64,000 bases of DNA from Formosa sp. Hel1_33_131. Lineage in GTDB: Bacteria; Bacteroidota; Bacteroidia; Flavobacteriales; Flavobacteriaceae. Location: positions 23,822 to 87,821 of the forward strand of contig CATEFX010000062.1 in NCBI GenBank assembly GCA_949499105.1. Reading direction: 5' to 3'. Under the pieces are notes generated by a model. That model did no database searches. It saw only the letters and a program-made list of their open reading frames with translations, and was not told where the DNA came from. This document shows, piece after piece, positions 45,009 to 53,231 of the stretch. Position 1 is the first letter of the stretch. Every line of letters begins with the position of its first letter. The position numbers were made by a program, and so were the translations under genes.

Positions 45009-45230
45009 ATGGAAACCCAACCAAATAACCCTTTACACGGCGTGAAATTGGAGCAAATTCTCGTTGCTCTCGAAGCCCATTATGGTTGGGAAGTGATGGG
45101 CGAAAAAATAAATATTCGTTGTTTTACCGATGGTCCAACCCTAAAATCCAGTCTTAAGTTTCTCAGACGTACGCCTTGGGCACGTACCAAAGTTGAAAAC
45201 CTCTACTTAAGGTGGTTGAAAACGCAGTAG
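45009..45230 (+). CDS. VF530-family DNA-binding protein
   Basis: A 73-residue small protein of the VF530/DUF2132 family: NPLHGVKLEQILVALEAHYGW near the start, FTDGPTLKSSLKFLRRTPWAR near residue 40, VENLYLRWL at the end. Structures of relatives show a small helical fold with DNA-binding features; the role is not known. Translational coupling to rhlE is likely. Confidence 0.88.
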   Translation: METQPNNPLHGVKLEQILVALEAHYGWEVMGEKINIRCFTDGPTLKSSLKFLRRTPWARTKVENLYLRWLKTQ

Positions 45231-45287
45231 GGGTAGTTTTGTCTTACTAACTTAATTTTAAAATTAGTTTGTTCATTTTGCTTTCTT

Positions 45288-47060
45288 TTAAATTATCTCC
45301 ATTTTTTTCATTATGAAAGTAGCACTTTTGTTTTTACAAATTCCATCTTTTAATTTATAATCAAAAGATAAATCATTGTTGATGATTTTAACTTCAAAAC
45401 ATTTATTAATAAGTTTTTTTGGATATTCATTTGTTGTTTTACAAATTTCTAAATCATGAGTCGCGATGGAACCGATTGCATTTTTAGAAATAATTTTTTT
45501 TATTACTTCGATTGTCCCTGTTTGTTTATCATCAGAATTTGTACCTTTTAAAACTTCATCAAGAAGAACAAAACATATTTCTGATTGTAACTTGTCCATT
45601 ATTTTTTTTAATCGTTTTACTTCCGCAAAAAAATAAGATTCACCATCATTAAGAGAATCTGTTTGTCTCATAGAAACTATTACGTTTAATGGATGAACAT
45701 TTGCTTTAGAGGAACAAACAGGGGAACCAATACCGGCAAGAACCATATTTATCCCTAAAGTTCTTAAAAAAGTACTTTTACCTGACATATTTGAACCTGT
45801 AAGAATTATCAAATTCTTTTCTTTAAATACTACGTCATTACACACTCTTATTTCTTTTTGTATGAGTGGATGCCCCAATTCATTAAATACAATTTCATGA
45901 TTTTTGTTTAGATCAGGAAAGGTAAACGTTGGGTTGTTATATGAAAAATTTGCTAAACTATTAAGTGTTTCAAACTCTCCAATAATTCCAAGCCATTCTT
46001 CGAGGTGTTTTGAATATTCCTTTTTCCATTTTAATAAATTATTTAAAATATGAATATGATATAAGAAAGCACCGTTAAACAAAATTGCAGCCAGAATATT
46101 TTGAATGCTTTCCATATTAGAAAATAAGGAGGACAATTTTTTTATATGTGAACTTACTGAACCAGATTTGTGAATTAGCTTTTCTTTTAACATGTTTAGT
46201 TTTTGACTCTCAAATTTTTCAGTCTCTATTGTTTCAATAATCAACCCATATTGTTTAATTATGTCAGAATTTTCCCTGGAATCTATAATCTCTCGTTTAA
46301 TTTTTCTTAATTGTGTAGCTACTAATGCTAAATTTATTAAAAAAAAAGTAGATGCTAAATAAATAAAAAAGGAGTCACTTGTTAAAATAGTAGTAATAAT
46401 TAAAACAATAAATACAATTGGGTTTATAAGTGAAATTATATTTAAAGATCTAGGAATTTTTCCTTGTTTCGCTTTTGACCAATCAATTATTTTTTGGTAA
46501 TCATCTTTACTATCCCTTGTTATTTTCGCTAATGATAATAAATATTGTCGCCATTCAATTTTTTTACACAGCTCATTTATTGCTTGTTGATTGGATTGTA
46601 TCTCCTTTTTTTTTAATAATTTCAACAACAATTGAGATAATTTTTCGCTCCCAATATAAGTTGCCGTTCTATTTAAATTTTGATACAAAGAATTTTTTCC
46701 AAAAAGATCTAAATCGAAAGAGTAAAAATGTTTGACATCAATATATTCTACACCATCCTCAAAGGGAATTTCTTCTTTATTCAAATAGATTATTTCGTCC
46801 TTATTAATTGAAATTAGATGTTTTTTTATTTTTTTATTCCAAGATATTTTCTCGTGTATTTTTAGTAATAAAATAAAACAGATGAATACGAAAAGACCAA
46901 AGAGTACAAATATAATATCGTTTGTTTGGATAGATTTATAAACCAGAAATATTAAAATAATTATAGTTATTAACCTTAAAAAACTAACAAGATTGTGTTT
47001 TTTATTTAGTTTATATAAATCTCCAGAATGTTGTTTTATCAATTTTAAATAGTCTGACAT
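45288..47060 (-). CDS. Membrane-anchored MutS-like ATPase
   Basis: A 590-residue protein. The C-terminal 180 residues are a MutS-type ATPase: Walker A LTGSNMSGKST (residues 421-430), Walker B CFVLLDEVLKGT (496-507) and THDLEICKTT as the motif near residue 534. Residues 270-400 are the helical core that precedes the ATPase in MutS proteins. The N-terminal mismatch-recognition and connector domains of MutS1 are absent. In their place are two membrane helices at residues 28-44 and 48-66, and a second pair at about 207-227 and 231-250. Similar TM-bearing MutS homologues occur in Bacteroidota, but their function is not established. The DNA is markedly AT-rich compared with the flanks. The call as MutS-like is secure, the role is not. 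Confidence 0.82.
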   Translation of the reverse strand: MSDYLKLIKQHSGDLYKLNKKHNLVSFLRLITIIILIFLVYKSIQTNDIIFVLFGLFVFICFILLLKIHEKISWNKKIKKHLISINKDEIIYLNKEEIPFEDGVEYIDVKHFYSFDLDLFGKNSLYQNLNRTATYIGSEKLSQLLLKLLKKKEIQSNQQAINELCKKIEWRQYLLSLAKITRDSKDDYQKIIDWSKAKQGKIPRSLNIISLINPIVFIVLIITTILTSDSFFIYLASTFFLINLALVATQLRKIKREIIDSRENSDIIKQYGLIIETIETEKFESQKLNMLKEKLIHKSGSVSSHIKKLSSLFSNMESIQNILAAILFNGAFLYHIHILNNLLKWKKEYSKHLEEWLGIIGEFETLNSLANFSYNNPTFTFPDLNKNHEIVFNELGHPLIQKEIRVCNDVVFKEKNLIILTGSNMSGKSTFLRTLGINMVLAGIGSPVCSSKANVHPLNVIVSMRQTDSLNDGESYFFAEVKRLKKIMDKLQSEICFVLLDEVLKGTNSDDKQTGTIEVIKKIISKNAIGSIATHDLEICKTTNEYPKKLINKCFEVKIINNDLSFDYKLKDGICKNKSATFIMKKMEII

Positions 47061-47124
47061 ATCATTGAGTTACTCTATTATTTTTTTTAACGATCACTAT
47101 TTTATTTTTTTCGTTTCCTATTCC

Positions 47125-47160
47125 TTAACGGTCGTGAGCAAAAGAGGCTCGCCCTAGGGC
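47125..47160. other. Dyad and 10-base palindrome between two accessory genes
   Basis: TTAACGGTCGTGAGC, then AAAAGAG, then GCTCGC, ends in the perfect palindrome GCCCTAGGGC (47151-47160), which contains the stop codon of the next gene. GTGAGC/GCTCGC can form a short stem. A T-poor flank makes it a weak terminator. It may be a cassette boundary, but I cannot confirm that. Confidence 0.4.
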
Positions 47161-47561
47161 ACGTATTCATGTTTCTTATTAATCAAATCTTCAATTTTAT
47201 AAAACAATATAGCGTTGAAACCAATAAAAAGGATAACGTACCAAAAACCATAATGCATTGAAATCCAAGTGGAAGCTCCCCAACTATGAGCGATTAAAAC
47301 AAAAAGTAAAAAAATGCGAGAATATTTTTTAGGGATGTAAAACCCTAATATTCCAATTAGAATTAGCCAAATTCCACAAACTATAAATAGTCCTGAAACG
47401 TGTTGTTTCATCATATAATTTCCAATATCATTAGCTTCGTTTGCGGCATTTAAATTTCCATTCCAATAGTCTTTTGGCTGATGAACAATTGTAATTACAG
47501 CATCAAATAAACTTGCCCATAAAGCAGGAATCAAGGCTAGTAATTTTTCTTTTCTATTCAT
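47154..47561 (-). CDS. Small membrane protein of unknown function
   Basis: A 135-residue protein with four predicted membrane helices (residues about 10-25, 55-75, 80-97, 105-123). It has a charged N-terminus (MNRKEKL) and an ending KIEDLINKKHEYVP in the cytosol. I do not recognise a family. It lies between the MutS-like gene and a second small membrane protein in an accessory region; all three read on the minus strand, but spacing of 53-93 bases does not prove an operon. Confidence 0.6.
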   Translation of the reverse strand: MNRKEKLLALIPALWASLFDAVITIVHQPKDYWNGNLNAANEANDIGNYMMKQHVSGLFIVCGIWLILIGILGFYIPKKYSRIFLLFVLIAHSWGASTWISMHYGFWYVILFIGFNAILFYKIEDLINKKHEYVP

Positions 47562-47614
47562 GGTTGTTTAGCTAACTTATTGGGGATTAAATAGATAAAC
47601 CTAACTTCATCCCC

Positions 47615-48277
47615 CTACTTCCGTGCTCGTTTTTCGCAGGTTTTACAGAGTTCCGAGATGCCTTTTTGTTCCCAGGATTGTTTTACACTTCCATTCGAAA
47701 TGCTTTCACGGCCTTTAATGTGTTGGCAGTCTTTGTAGATGTGGTATTTATGGCCGGCTTTGGTCCAAAACACCGCATCGGTATTATGGTTGAGGGTTTT
47801 TAGAGTGCTGGTTTGTTTGTTGATTTCTTCGGTATAGCTTTCAATAGAAGCGGGATTGAAGTCAATGCCAGTTGCGCCCGCAATTAGAAGGGCTACAATG
47901 GCGACTGTTCCGGCAATTCCTTTGGACTTTTTATCCATATTTTTATTTGTAAATATGAAAATAACCAACGGCAAAAAGGCCAATATCCCCAAAATAGCGC
48001 CCAATTGATTTTGAACAAAAAACTTGAATTTATCTTTTTTGGAGGCAGGGTCCAATCGGTTTGCTTTTTTCCAAAGAATGCTGCCCGTGATGGCGAGGGC
48101 GAGGATCAGTCCAATGGCGACTAGAAGCCATGTCAATGGGTCTTTGTGGAGTAATTTTAAGATGGCCACGACTTGCCCTACCAAGGCTAGGAACCAGGCT
48201 ATAATTGCGATGCCGCGATATTTTTTGGCTTTGGATTTACTCTCTTTACTTGCGGTGAATTGGTTGGTGTTTGTCAT
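47615..48277 (-). CDS. Membrane protein with C-terminal His/Cys motif
   Basis: A 220-residue protein. The N-terminal 20 residues are polar, then four membrane helices (residues about 24-42, 48-68, 93-110, 122-138). The C-terminal soluble part ends with FWTKAGHKYHIYKDCQHIKG, then ELCKTCEKRARK. This His-x5-Cys...Cys-x2-Cys pattern resembles the small zinc-binding domain found at the C-terminus of many secreted or membrane bacterial proteins (the 'KxYHxxxCxxL...CxxC' type). The role is unknown. The gene lies next to a gene-poor spacer upstream. Confidence 0.6.
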   Translation of the reverse strand: MTNTNQFTASKESKSKAKKYRGIAIIAWFLALVGQVVAILKLLHKDPLTWLLVAIGLILALAITGSILWKKANRLDPASKKDKFKFFVQNQLGAILGILAFLPLVIFIFTNKNMDKKSKGIAGTVAIVALLIAGATGIDFNPASIESYTEEINKQTSTLKTLNHNTDAVFWTKAGHKYHIYKDCQHIKGRESISNGSVKQSWEQKGISELCKTCEKRARK

Positions 48278-48565
48278 TGGGTTGTTTTTAGTTGGGGGTC
48301 ATAATGAGAATTTTATTTTTAATTAGATTCAACCATTCCCTGTATACCTCATTTAGCAATTCTAAATATGAGTGTTAACGATCCAGCCCCATTAATGAGT
48401 TTATTGAGTTAAAATAAAAGAATACGTTACTTTCGGTTAATTGGTTATGAAGATTCAGATTTGGGATCCAATTCTTAAGTAAATTTACAAAAAAAGCAGG
48501 TAATTCCAATAGGTCCCCTTTATTTTTTGCGTTTCATGTGAAAAAAATGTTAAACTATTCAATGT
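48278..48565. other. Gene-poor spacer upstream of the TetR gene
   Basis: About 290 bases without a supportable gene. It holds TTAACGATC (48375-48383), the same nonamer that occurs at 47087-47095 and, with one change, at 47125-47133. TACTTTCG, a -7-like sequence, lies near 48430. No tRNA or hairpin of note is seen. Confidence 0.4.
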
Positions 48566-48582
48566 TAATAGTATTACTATTA
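48566..48582 (+). promoter_or_regulatory. Perfect 17-base palindrome, likely operator of the TetR gene
   Basis: TAATAGTA-T-TACTATTA is a perfect inverted repeat of 8+1+8 bases. A variant -7 box TATCTTCG (48581-48588) overlaps its right end, and the TetR ATG lies at 48601. TetR proteins usually repress their own promoter through such a site, so autoregulation is the natural reading. No second copy is seen before the SulP gene at 49743. Confidence 0.7.
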
Positions 48583-48600
48583 TCTTCGCCGAGTAATACC

Positions 48601-49275
48601 ATGGAAAAACTACAATTACAGATAAGCATTAGTCCGGATCTTTATACAAAGAACCCAGAATCCTCTGTTTTAGGCCAAAAAATTGTGTCAAAAAGCATTG
48701 AAATGATTGATGCTTTGGGGTTTGAAGATTTCACATTTAAAAAGTTGGGAATCGAAATCGGTTCCAATGAAAGCTCGGTATACCGCTATTTTGAGAGTAA
48801 ACACGCCCTTTTGGTGTATTTGATGAATTGGTATTGGAGTTGGATTGAGTATAAATTGGTGTTTTCAACCTTGAATGTGCCGTCTGCCCACGAACGTCTC
48901 AATCAGTCAATTTTGATATTAACGGCTGAGGTTACCGAAGACAATGCGTTTTCCTACATCAACGAAGTGTTATTAAACAAAATTATTATATCCGAGTCTT
49001 CGAAGGCTTACCACACCAAGGCTATTGATACCGAAAATGAAAAAGGCTATTATAAAACATATAAGCGGGTGGTGCAACGTATTAGTGACCTTGTTTTAGA
49101 AATCAATCCGAGTTATGAGTTTCCGCATATGTTAATTTCGACGGTGATTGAAGGCGCACATCACCAGCGGTATTTTTCAAAGCATTTACCGTCTTTAACC
49201 GACTTCGAAGAAGGGAAAAATAATATTGTTCGTTTCTACACGGATTTAGTCTTTAACGCCCTTTCCAAAAAATGA
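48601..49275 (+). CDS. TetR/AcrR-family transcriptional regulator
   Basis: A 224-residue regulator from the ATG at 48601 (MEKLQLQISISPDLY). An upstream in-frame ATG at 48538 would add 21 residues that contain the operator and promoter, so it is not used. The N-terminal HTH spans residues about 25-75: SKSIEMIDALGFEDFTFKKLG, then SSVYRYFESKHALLVYLMNW. The ligand-binding region is helical with no recognisable ligand site. The last four bases overlap the next gene. It probably represses its own operon. Confidence 0.88.
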   Translation: MEKLQLQISISPDLYTKNPESSVLGQKIVSKSIEMIDALGFEDFTFKKLGIEIGSNESSVYRYFESKHALLVYLMNWYWSWIEYKLVFSTLNVPSAHERLNQSILILTAEVTEDNAFSYINEVLLNKIIISESSKAYHTKAIDTENEKGYYKTYKRVVQRISDLVLEINPSYEFPHMLISTVIEGAHHQRYFSKHLPSLTDFEEGKNNIVRFYTDLVFNALSKK

Positions 49276-49604
49276 AACAGGTGTCCTACATCATAGCTAC
49301 GGGGTTTAGAGTCCTCATTTTTGCATTGGTTTTTGGATCGATCATTTTGCAACCCGTTGTAGAATCGATGACGGCTGTAGAGCCCCAAGCATTTTCGTGG
49401 CTCGATCTTGATACTGAAAATGATTCCAGTGAAAAGGAAAGTAAAGAATTAGAAGATACTAAAGATAAAAAAATAGAGATTCGACTTACGGTCGGCGAAA
49501 TGACTTCTAATGTTTATACAAAAAGAGTTTCTTTTTATGGGACAGAGGATCTTAAAATGGACGTGACTATTGCTGTCCACGATCCACCTCCAGAAGCGGC
49601 CTAG
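49272..49604 (+). CDS. Single-helix protein of unknown function, coupled to the TetR gene
   Basis: A 110-residue protein. One membrane helix at residues 10-30 is followed by an acidic, Glu/Asp/Lys-rich linker (about residues 45-70) and a short C-terminal beta-like part (EIRLTVGEMTSNVYTKRV to the end, DPPPEAA). The ATGA overlap with the TetR gene implies coupled translation. No family is recognised. It could be a membrane partner of the regulator, but nothing shows this. Confidence 0.65.
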   Translation: MKQVSYIIATGFRVLIFALVFGSIILQPVVESMTAVEPQAFSWLDLDTENDSSEKESKELEDTKDKKIEIRLTVGEMTSNVYTKRVSFYGTEDLKMDVTIAVHDPPPEAA

Positions 49605-49742
49605 GACTTCCGTTCGTATTTTAATTTCGCGACCAATTTAAGAATGCGCGCCCTTAAAATCAACTTCAATTTATTTCAAATTCAATTAAATTAATGTGAG
49701 CACTGCTTTGATGCAGGGCTTCAATACATATACTTTATTATA

Positions 49743-51338
49743 ATGAACAGCTCAAATCCATTTAAAAATTTAAAATCAGACCTTCCCGCAAGTATTGTCG
49801 TATTCTTTGTGGCATTGCCATTGTGTTTAGGAATTGCTTTGGCCAGTGGAGCGCCCCTTTTTTCAGGGCTTATCGCAGGAATTGTTGGCGGCGTGGTCGT
49901 TGGGTCAATCAGTAAATCAACGGTAGGGGTGAGTGGACCCGCAGCCGGCTTGGCTGCGATTGTTTTAACCGCAATTGGCACCCTCGGAAGCTTTGAAAAC
50001 TTTTTATTAGCCGTTGTTTTAGGGGGCGCAATTCAATTCTTGTTTGGAATTCTAAAAGCCGGAGTGATTGGCTATTATTTTCCATCGTCGGTCATTAAAG
50101 GAATGCTTACAGGAATCGGGATCATTATCATCCTTAAACAAATTCCACATTTCTTTGGATATAATTCGGACCCAGAAGGAAATTTCGCCTTTTTTCAAGT
50201 TGGAGGTGAAAACACTTTTTCAGAAATATTAAATTCAATAAACTTCATAAGTCCAGGTGCAACCATTATCGCAGTTTTAGCATTGTCAATTTTATTGCTG
50301 TGGAGTGAAGTTTTAGACAGTAAAGGAAAAATATTTAAATTGATTCAGGGGCCTTTGGTGGCCGTCGCTGCTGGGATCATTTATTTTGTAAGTACTAAAG
50401 GAAGTACGCAATGGGGTATTTCGCCTGATTTATTGGTGAGTGTCCCTGTGCCAGAAGATGCTTCGTCATTTTTTGCACAGTTTAGTTTTCCAAATTTTGG
50501 AGCGATTGGCAATCCGCAAGTATGGATTGTTGCATTTACCATTGCCTTGGTGGCCAGTTTAGAAACTTTGTTATGTGTGGAAGCAACTGATAAAATTGAT
50601 CCTTTAAAACGCGTCACACCCACCAATAGAGAGTTATTAGGGCAAGGGGTTGGAAATATAGTCTCGGGCTTGATAGGCGGGTTGCCTGTCACGCAAGTAA
50701 TTGTGCGTAGTTCTGCAAATATTCAATCGGGTGGAAAAACAAAAATGTCTACGATTATCCATGGCTTACTATTATTGACCTCGGTGATTTTGATTCCTAA
50801 TTTATTAAATAAAATACCACTTTCGGTCTTAGCTGCCATTCTTTTTATTGTGGGGTATAAATTAGCGAAGCCTGCTTTGTTTATACAGATGTATCGTTCT
50901 GGTTGGAAGCAATTCACGCCTTTTGTTGTGACAGTTTTTGGAATTATTTTCACCGATCTTTTGATTGGGATTGCCTTGGGGCTTGCCGTTGGAATTGTGG
51001 TGATTTTAATCAAGAGTTTTCAAAATTCACATTTCTTACACATCGAAGATAAGAGTAATGGCGTGCATAAAATTAAAATGACTTTAGCAGAAGAGGTGAC
51101 CTTTTTTAATAAAGGGGCTATCTTAAAAGAATTGGATAATTTGCCACGCGATAGTTACTTGGAGTTAGATGTCACCAAAACACGTTATCTTGACAACGAT
51201 ATTATCGAGATTTTAGAAGATTTTTCTGAAAAAGCACGACAACGACATATTGACATTAAATTAATATCCATTAGAGGTATTGTAGAAAATCCTATCAGTT
51301 TTATTCAGTTTTTTCAATTACGACCTCAAACCTTATAA
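49743..51338 (+). CDS. SulP family transporter, likely bicarbonate
   Basis: A 531-residue transporter. The helix 1 region is DLPASIVVFFVALPLCLGIA near residue 14, then GSISKSTVGVSGPAAGLAA near residue 57. The C-terminal STAS domain (residues about 440-525) is present. A carbonic anhydrase gene follows after 36 bases on the same strand. Such SulP-carbonic anhydrase pairs are known in marine bacteria and fit bicarbonate import coupled to CO2/HCO3- conversion; sulfate cannot be excluded. This one belongs to a different branch from the SulP at 38021. Confidence 0.88.
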   Translation: MNSSNPFKNLKSDLPASIVVFFVALPLCLGIALASGAPLFSGLIAGIVGGVVVGSISKSTVGVSGPAAGLAAIVLTAIGTLGSFENFLLAVVLGGAIQFLFGILKAGVIGYYFPSSVIKGMLTGIGIIIILKQIPHFFGYNSDPEGNFAFFQVGGENTFSEILNSINFISPGATIIAVLALSILLLWSEVLDSKGKIFKLIQGPLVAVAAGIIYFVSTKGSTQWGISPDLLVSVPVPEDASSFFAQFSFPNFGAIGNPQVWIVAFTIALVASLETLLCVEATDKIDPLKRVTPTNRELLGQGVGNIVSGLIGGLPVTQVIVRSSANIQSGGKTKMSTIIHGLLLLTSVILIPNLLNKIPLSVLAAILFIVGYKLAKPALFIQMYRSGWKQFTPFVVTVFGIIFTDLLIGIALGLAVGIVVILIKSFQNSHFLHIEDKSNGVHKIKMTLAEEVTFFNKGAILKELDNLPRDSYLELDVTKTRYLDNDIIEILEDFSEKARQRHIDIKLISIRGIVENPISFIQFFQLRPQTL

Positions 51339-51374
51339 TAAAAATAAAAATATAAAAAATTAATACTTAAAATT

Positions 51375-52004
51375 ATGAAAGCACATACTAAAGAAAGCCA
51401 AACAGCAATGACGCCAGAAACCTCTTTACAAGCCTTAAAAGAGGGGAATGAGCGTTTTATAAATGCCACTCAGGTTGCACGCGATTTAAACGCACAAGTA
51501 GCAGCCACAAGCACGGGACAATATCCGTTTGCAACCGTATTACATTGTATCGACTCACGTGTTTCTGCCGAGCATGTTTTTGACCAAGGAATTGGCGATT
51601 TGTTTAGTATTCGAATTGCGGGGAATTTTGTGAATGAAGATATTTTAGGAAGCATGGAATTTGCTTGTAAACTAGCTGGAACCAAAGTATTGGTCGTTTT
51701 GGGGCATACCGCATGTGGTGCTGTCAAAGGGGCCTGTGACCATGCACGAATGGGGAACTTAACAGCCCTTATCAATAAAATTGAACCAGCGGTTGACGCG
51801 GTCGAACTTCCTGCGGATGAAAGTTTGAGAACTTCTGGGAATATTGATTTTGTAAATTCTGTTGCCACCAAAAATGTGGAAATGACTTTGAACGATATTC
51901 GTACTAAGAGTGCGATCCTTAAGGAAATGGAAGCCAATGGCGAATTGATAATCATCGGCGGGATGTATGACATTGCCAATGGAAAAGTGACCTTTTATGC
52001 ATAA
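51375..52004 (+). CDS. Beta-class carbonic anhydrase
   Basis: Interconverts CO2 and bicarbonate. The protein has 209 residues. The zinc ligands are Cys58 and Asp60 in LHCIDSRVSAE with Arg62 of the catalytic dyad, and His111 and Cys114 in GHTACGAVKGAC. The C-terminal GELIIIGGMYDIANGKV is typical. There is no signal peptide, so it acts in the cytosol beside the SulP transporter. The last eight bases overlap the DUF2490 gene. Confidence 0.96.
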   Translation: MKAHTKESQTAMTPETSLQALKEGNERFINATQVARDLNAQVAATSTGQYPFATVLHCIDSRVSAEHVFDQGIGDLFSIRIAGNFVNEDILGSMEFACKLAGTKVLVVLGHTACGAVKGACDHARMGNLTALINKIEPAVDAVELPADESLRTSGNIDFVNSVATKNVEMTLNDIRTKSAILKEMEANGELIIIGGMYDIANGKVTFYA

Positions 52005-52671
52005 CAAATCAAACGTCATTATGGCAGCCTTAGCGTGTATGTTAATGCTGCCCTCTGTTGTTGCTGCCCAAGACAGTGATTTTGGAAACTGGCTTATCTA
52101 TATTGGGAGCAAAAAAGTAAACAGTCAATGGAATATTCACAACGAGGTTCAGTATCGGAATTATGATGCCGTAGGCGATTTGGAGCAGTTATTACTTCGA
52201 ACTGGGGTCGGGTATAATTTATCTGAAAACAATCATAATTTGCTTTTAGGATATGGCTATATTTCATCTGAAAATTATGTGGCCGATACTCAAGATAAAA
52301 CTTCAGTAAATGAACATCGTATTTTTCAACAATTCACCTCAAAACAATCTGTTGGTGTTGTTTCTTTGACCCACCGCTATCGGTTTGAGCAGCGTTTTGT
52401 AGAAGCGGATTATAAAATGCGTTTACGCTATTTTTTGGCCGCCAAAATTCCATTACAGAAAACAGAATCGGGTGTTTCGAAATTATACCTTTCTGCGTAT
52501 AACGAGGTGTTTTTAAATACCAAAAGTGCGGTGTTTGATCGCAACCGTGTCTATACAGGCGTAGGGTATCAGTTAACCAAAAACATTCGGATGGAAGCAG
52601 GCTATATGAATCAGCTTTTTGAAACTTCGAGTCGCGATCAGTTCAACTTGATTACATTTGTAAATTTTTAA
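51997..52671 (+). CDS. Secreted DUF2490 protein, likely outer-membrane barrel
   Basis: A 224-residue protein with a signal peptide (residues 1-24, ending VVAAQ). The rest is a series of amphipathic strands with alternating aromatic residues (WNIHNEVQYRNYD, LLLGYGYISSENYV, LTHRYRFEQRF, RMEAGYMNQLF), ending in Phe: FVNF. This fits an outer-membrane beta-barrel, and DUF2490 members are of this type. Overlap with the carbonic anhydrase gene implies a joint message, so it may be a pore or accessory of the bicarbonate system. Confidence 0.85.
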   Translation: MHNKSNVIMAALACMLMLPSVVAAQDSDFGNWLIYIGSKKVNSQWNIHNEVQYRNYDAVGDLEQLLLRTGVGYNLSENNHNLLLGYGYISSENYVADTQDKTSVNEHRIFQQFTSKQSVGVVSLTHRYRFEQRFVEADYKMRLRYFLAAKIPLQKTESGVSKLYLSAYNEVFLNTKSAVFDRNRVYTGVGYQLTKNIRMEAGYMNQLFETSSRDQFNLITFVNF

Positions 52672-52715
52672 GAATTATTAAAAAAATACCCTGTCGATTA
52701 CATCCCGATTTAGGA

Positions 52716-53231
52716 TTAATTTTCTAATTGGATTTCAAAAAAACACACGTCTGCGTTTTGATAATGTGAAGGTAATTCAGTGGTGTTTTTTAATTTTTTC
52801 AGACCTAAATACTCAAACCCACAGCTTTCATAATGACTGATGAGTCGCTTGTTTTCTCCACAAGTATCCATTCTTATGAATTGTCTATTTTGTTTGATTG
52901 CTAACTTTTTAGTCCAATCAACAATGGTTTGTACAAAGTTGTTCCCTCTAAACTCTGGGTTGGTGGCAATGCGATGGATGTAAATCGAAAATTCATTTTC
53001 TTGGTCTTCCCATATCTGTGGGTCACTATAAGTGATGGCCCATACACACGCTACTTTGTTGTCTATTAGTAATTTAAATTGTCGATTTTCAATAATTTCC
53101 GTTCGGATGAGATCTTTATGAAATTCGGGCCATTGATTTTGGGGGAATTTTATTTTTTGAAAATCGGTCGCCAATGTATACAGTCTAAATATTTCTGAAA
53201 TATCGTCTAAACTGCTATTGGTTATGGTCAT
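52716..53231 (-). CDS. GNAT family N-acetyltransferase
   Basis: A 171-residue acetyltransferase. The CoA loop is ATNPEFRGNNFVQTIVDWTKK near residue 93 (R-G-N-N form in place of R-G-x-G). Near residue 120 RMDTCGENKRLISHYESCGFEYLG completes the fold. The acceptor is unknown. The gene start overlaps the histidine kinase stop by four bases, so it is co-transcribed with it. Confidence 0.84.
   Translation of the reverse strand: MTITNSSLDDISEIFRLYTLATDFQKIKFPQNQWPEFHKDLIRTEIIENRQFKLLIDNKVACVWAITYSDPQIWEDQENEFSIYIHRIATNPEFRGNNFVQTIVDWTKKLAIKQNRQFIRMDTCGENKRLISHYESCGFEYLGLKKLKNTTELPSHYQNADVCFFEIQLEN

Noticed and set aside
45251..45272. Palindrome TAATTTTAAAATTA between VF530 and the MutS-like gene as a terminator
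   Set aside because: It is symmetric but wholly A/T, so the stem would be weak, and such palindromes arise easily in this AT-rich spacer.
47125..47160. Integron attC site
   Set aside because: There is a dyad and a palindrome, but the paired core sites of attC (GTTRRRY with its complement and two inner boxes) cannot be laid out, and no integrase is seen.
47582..47632. Hairpin GGGGAT...ATCCCC after the 135-residue protein gene
   Set aside because: The loop is over 20 bases and there is no T-run, so terminator function is not supported.
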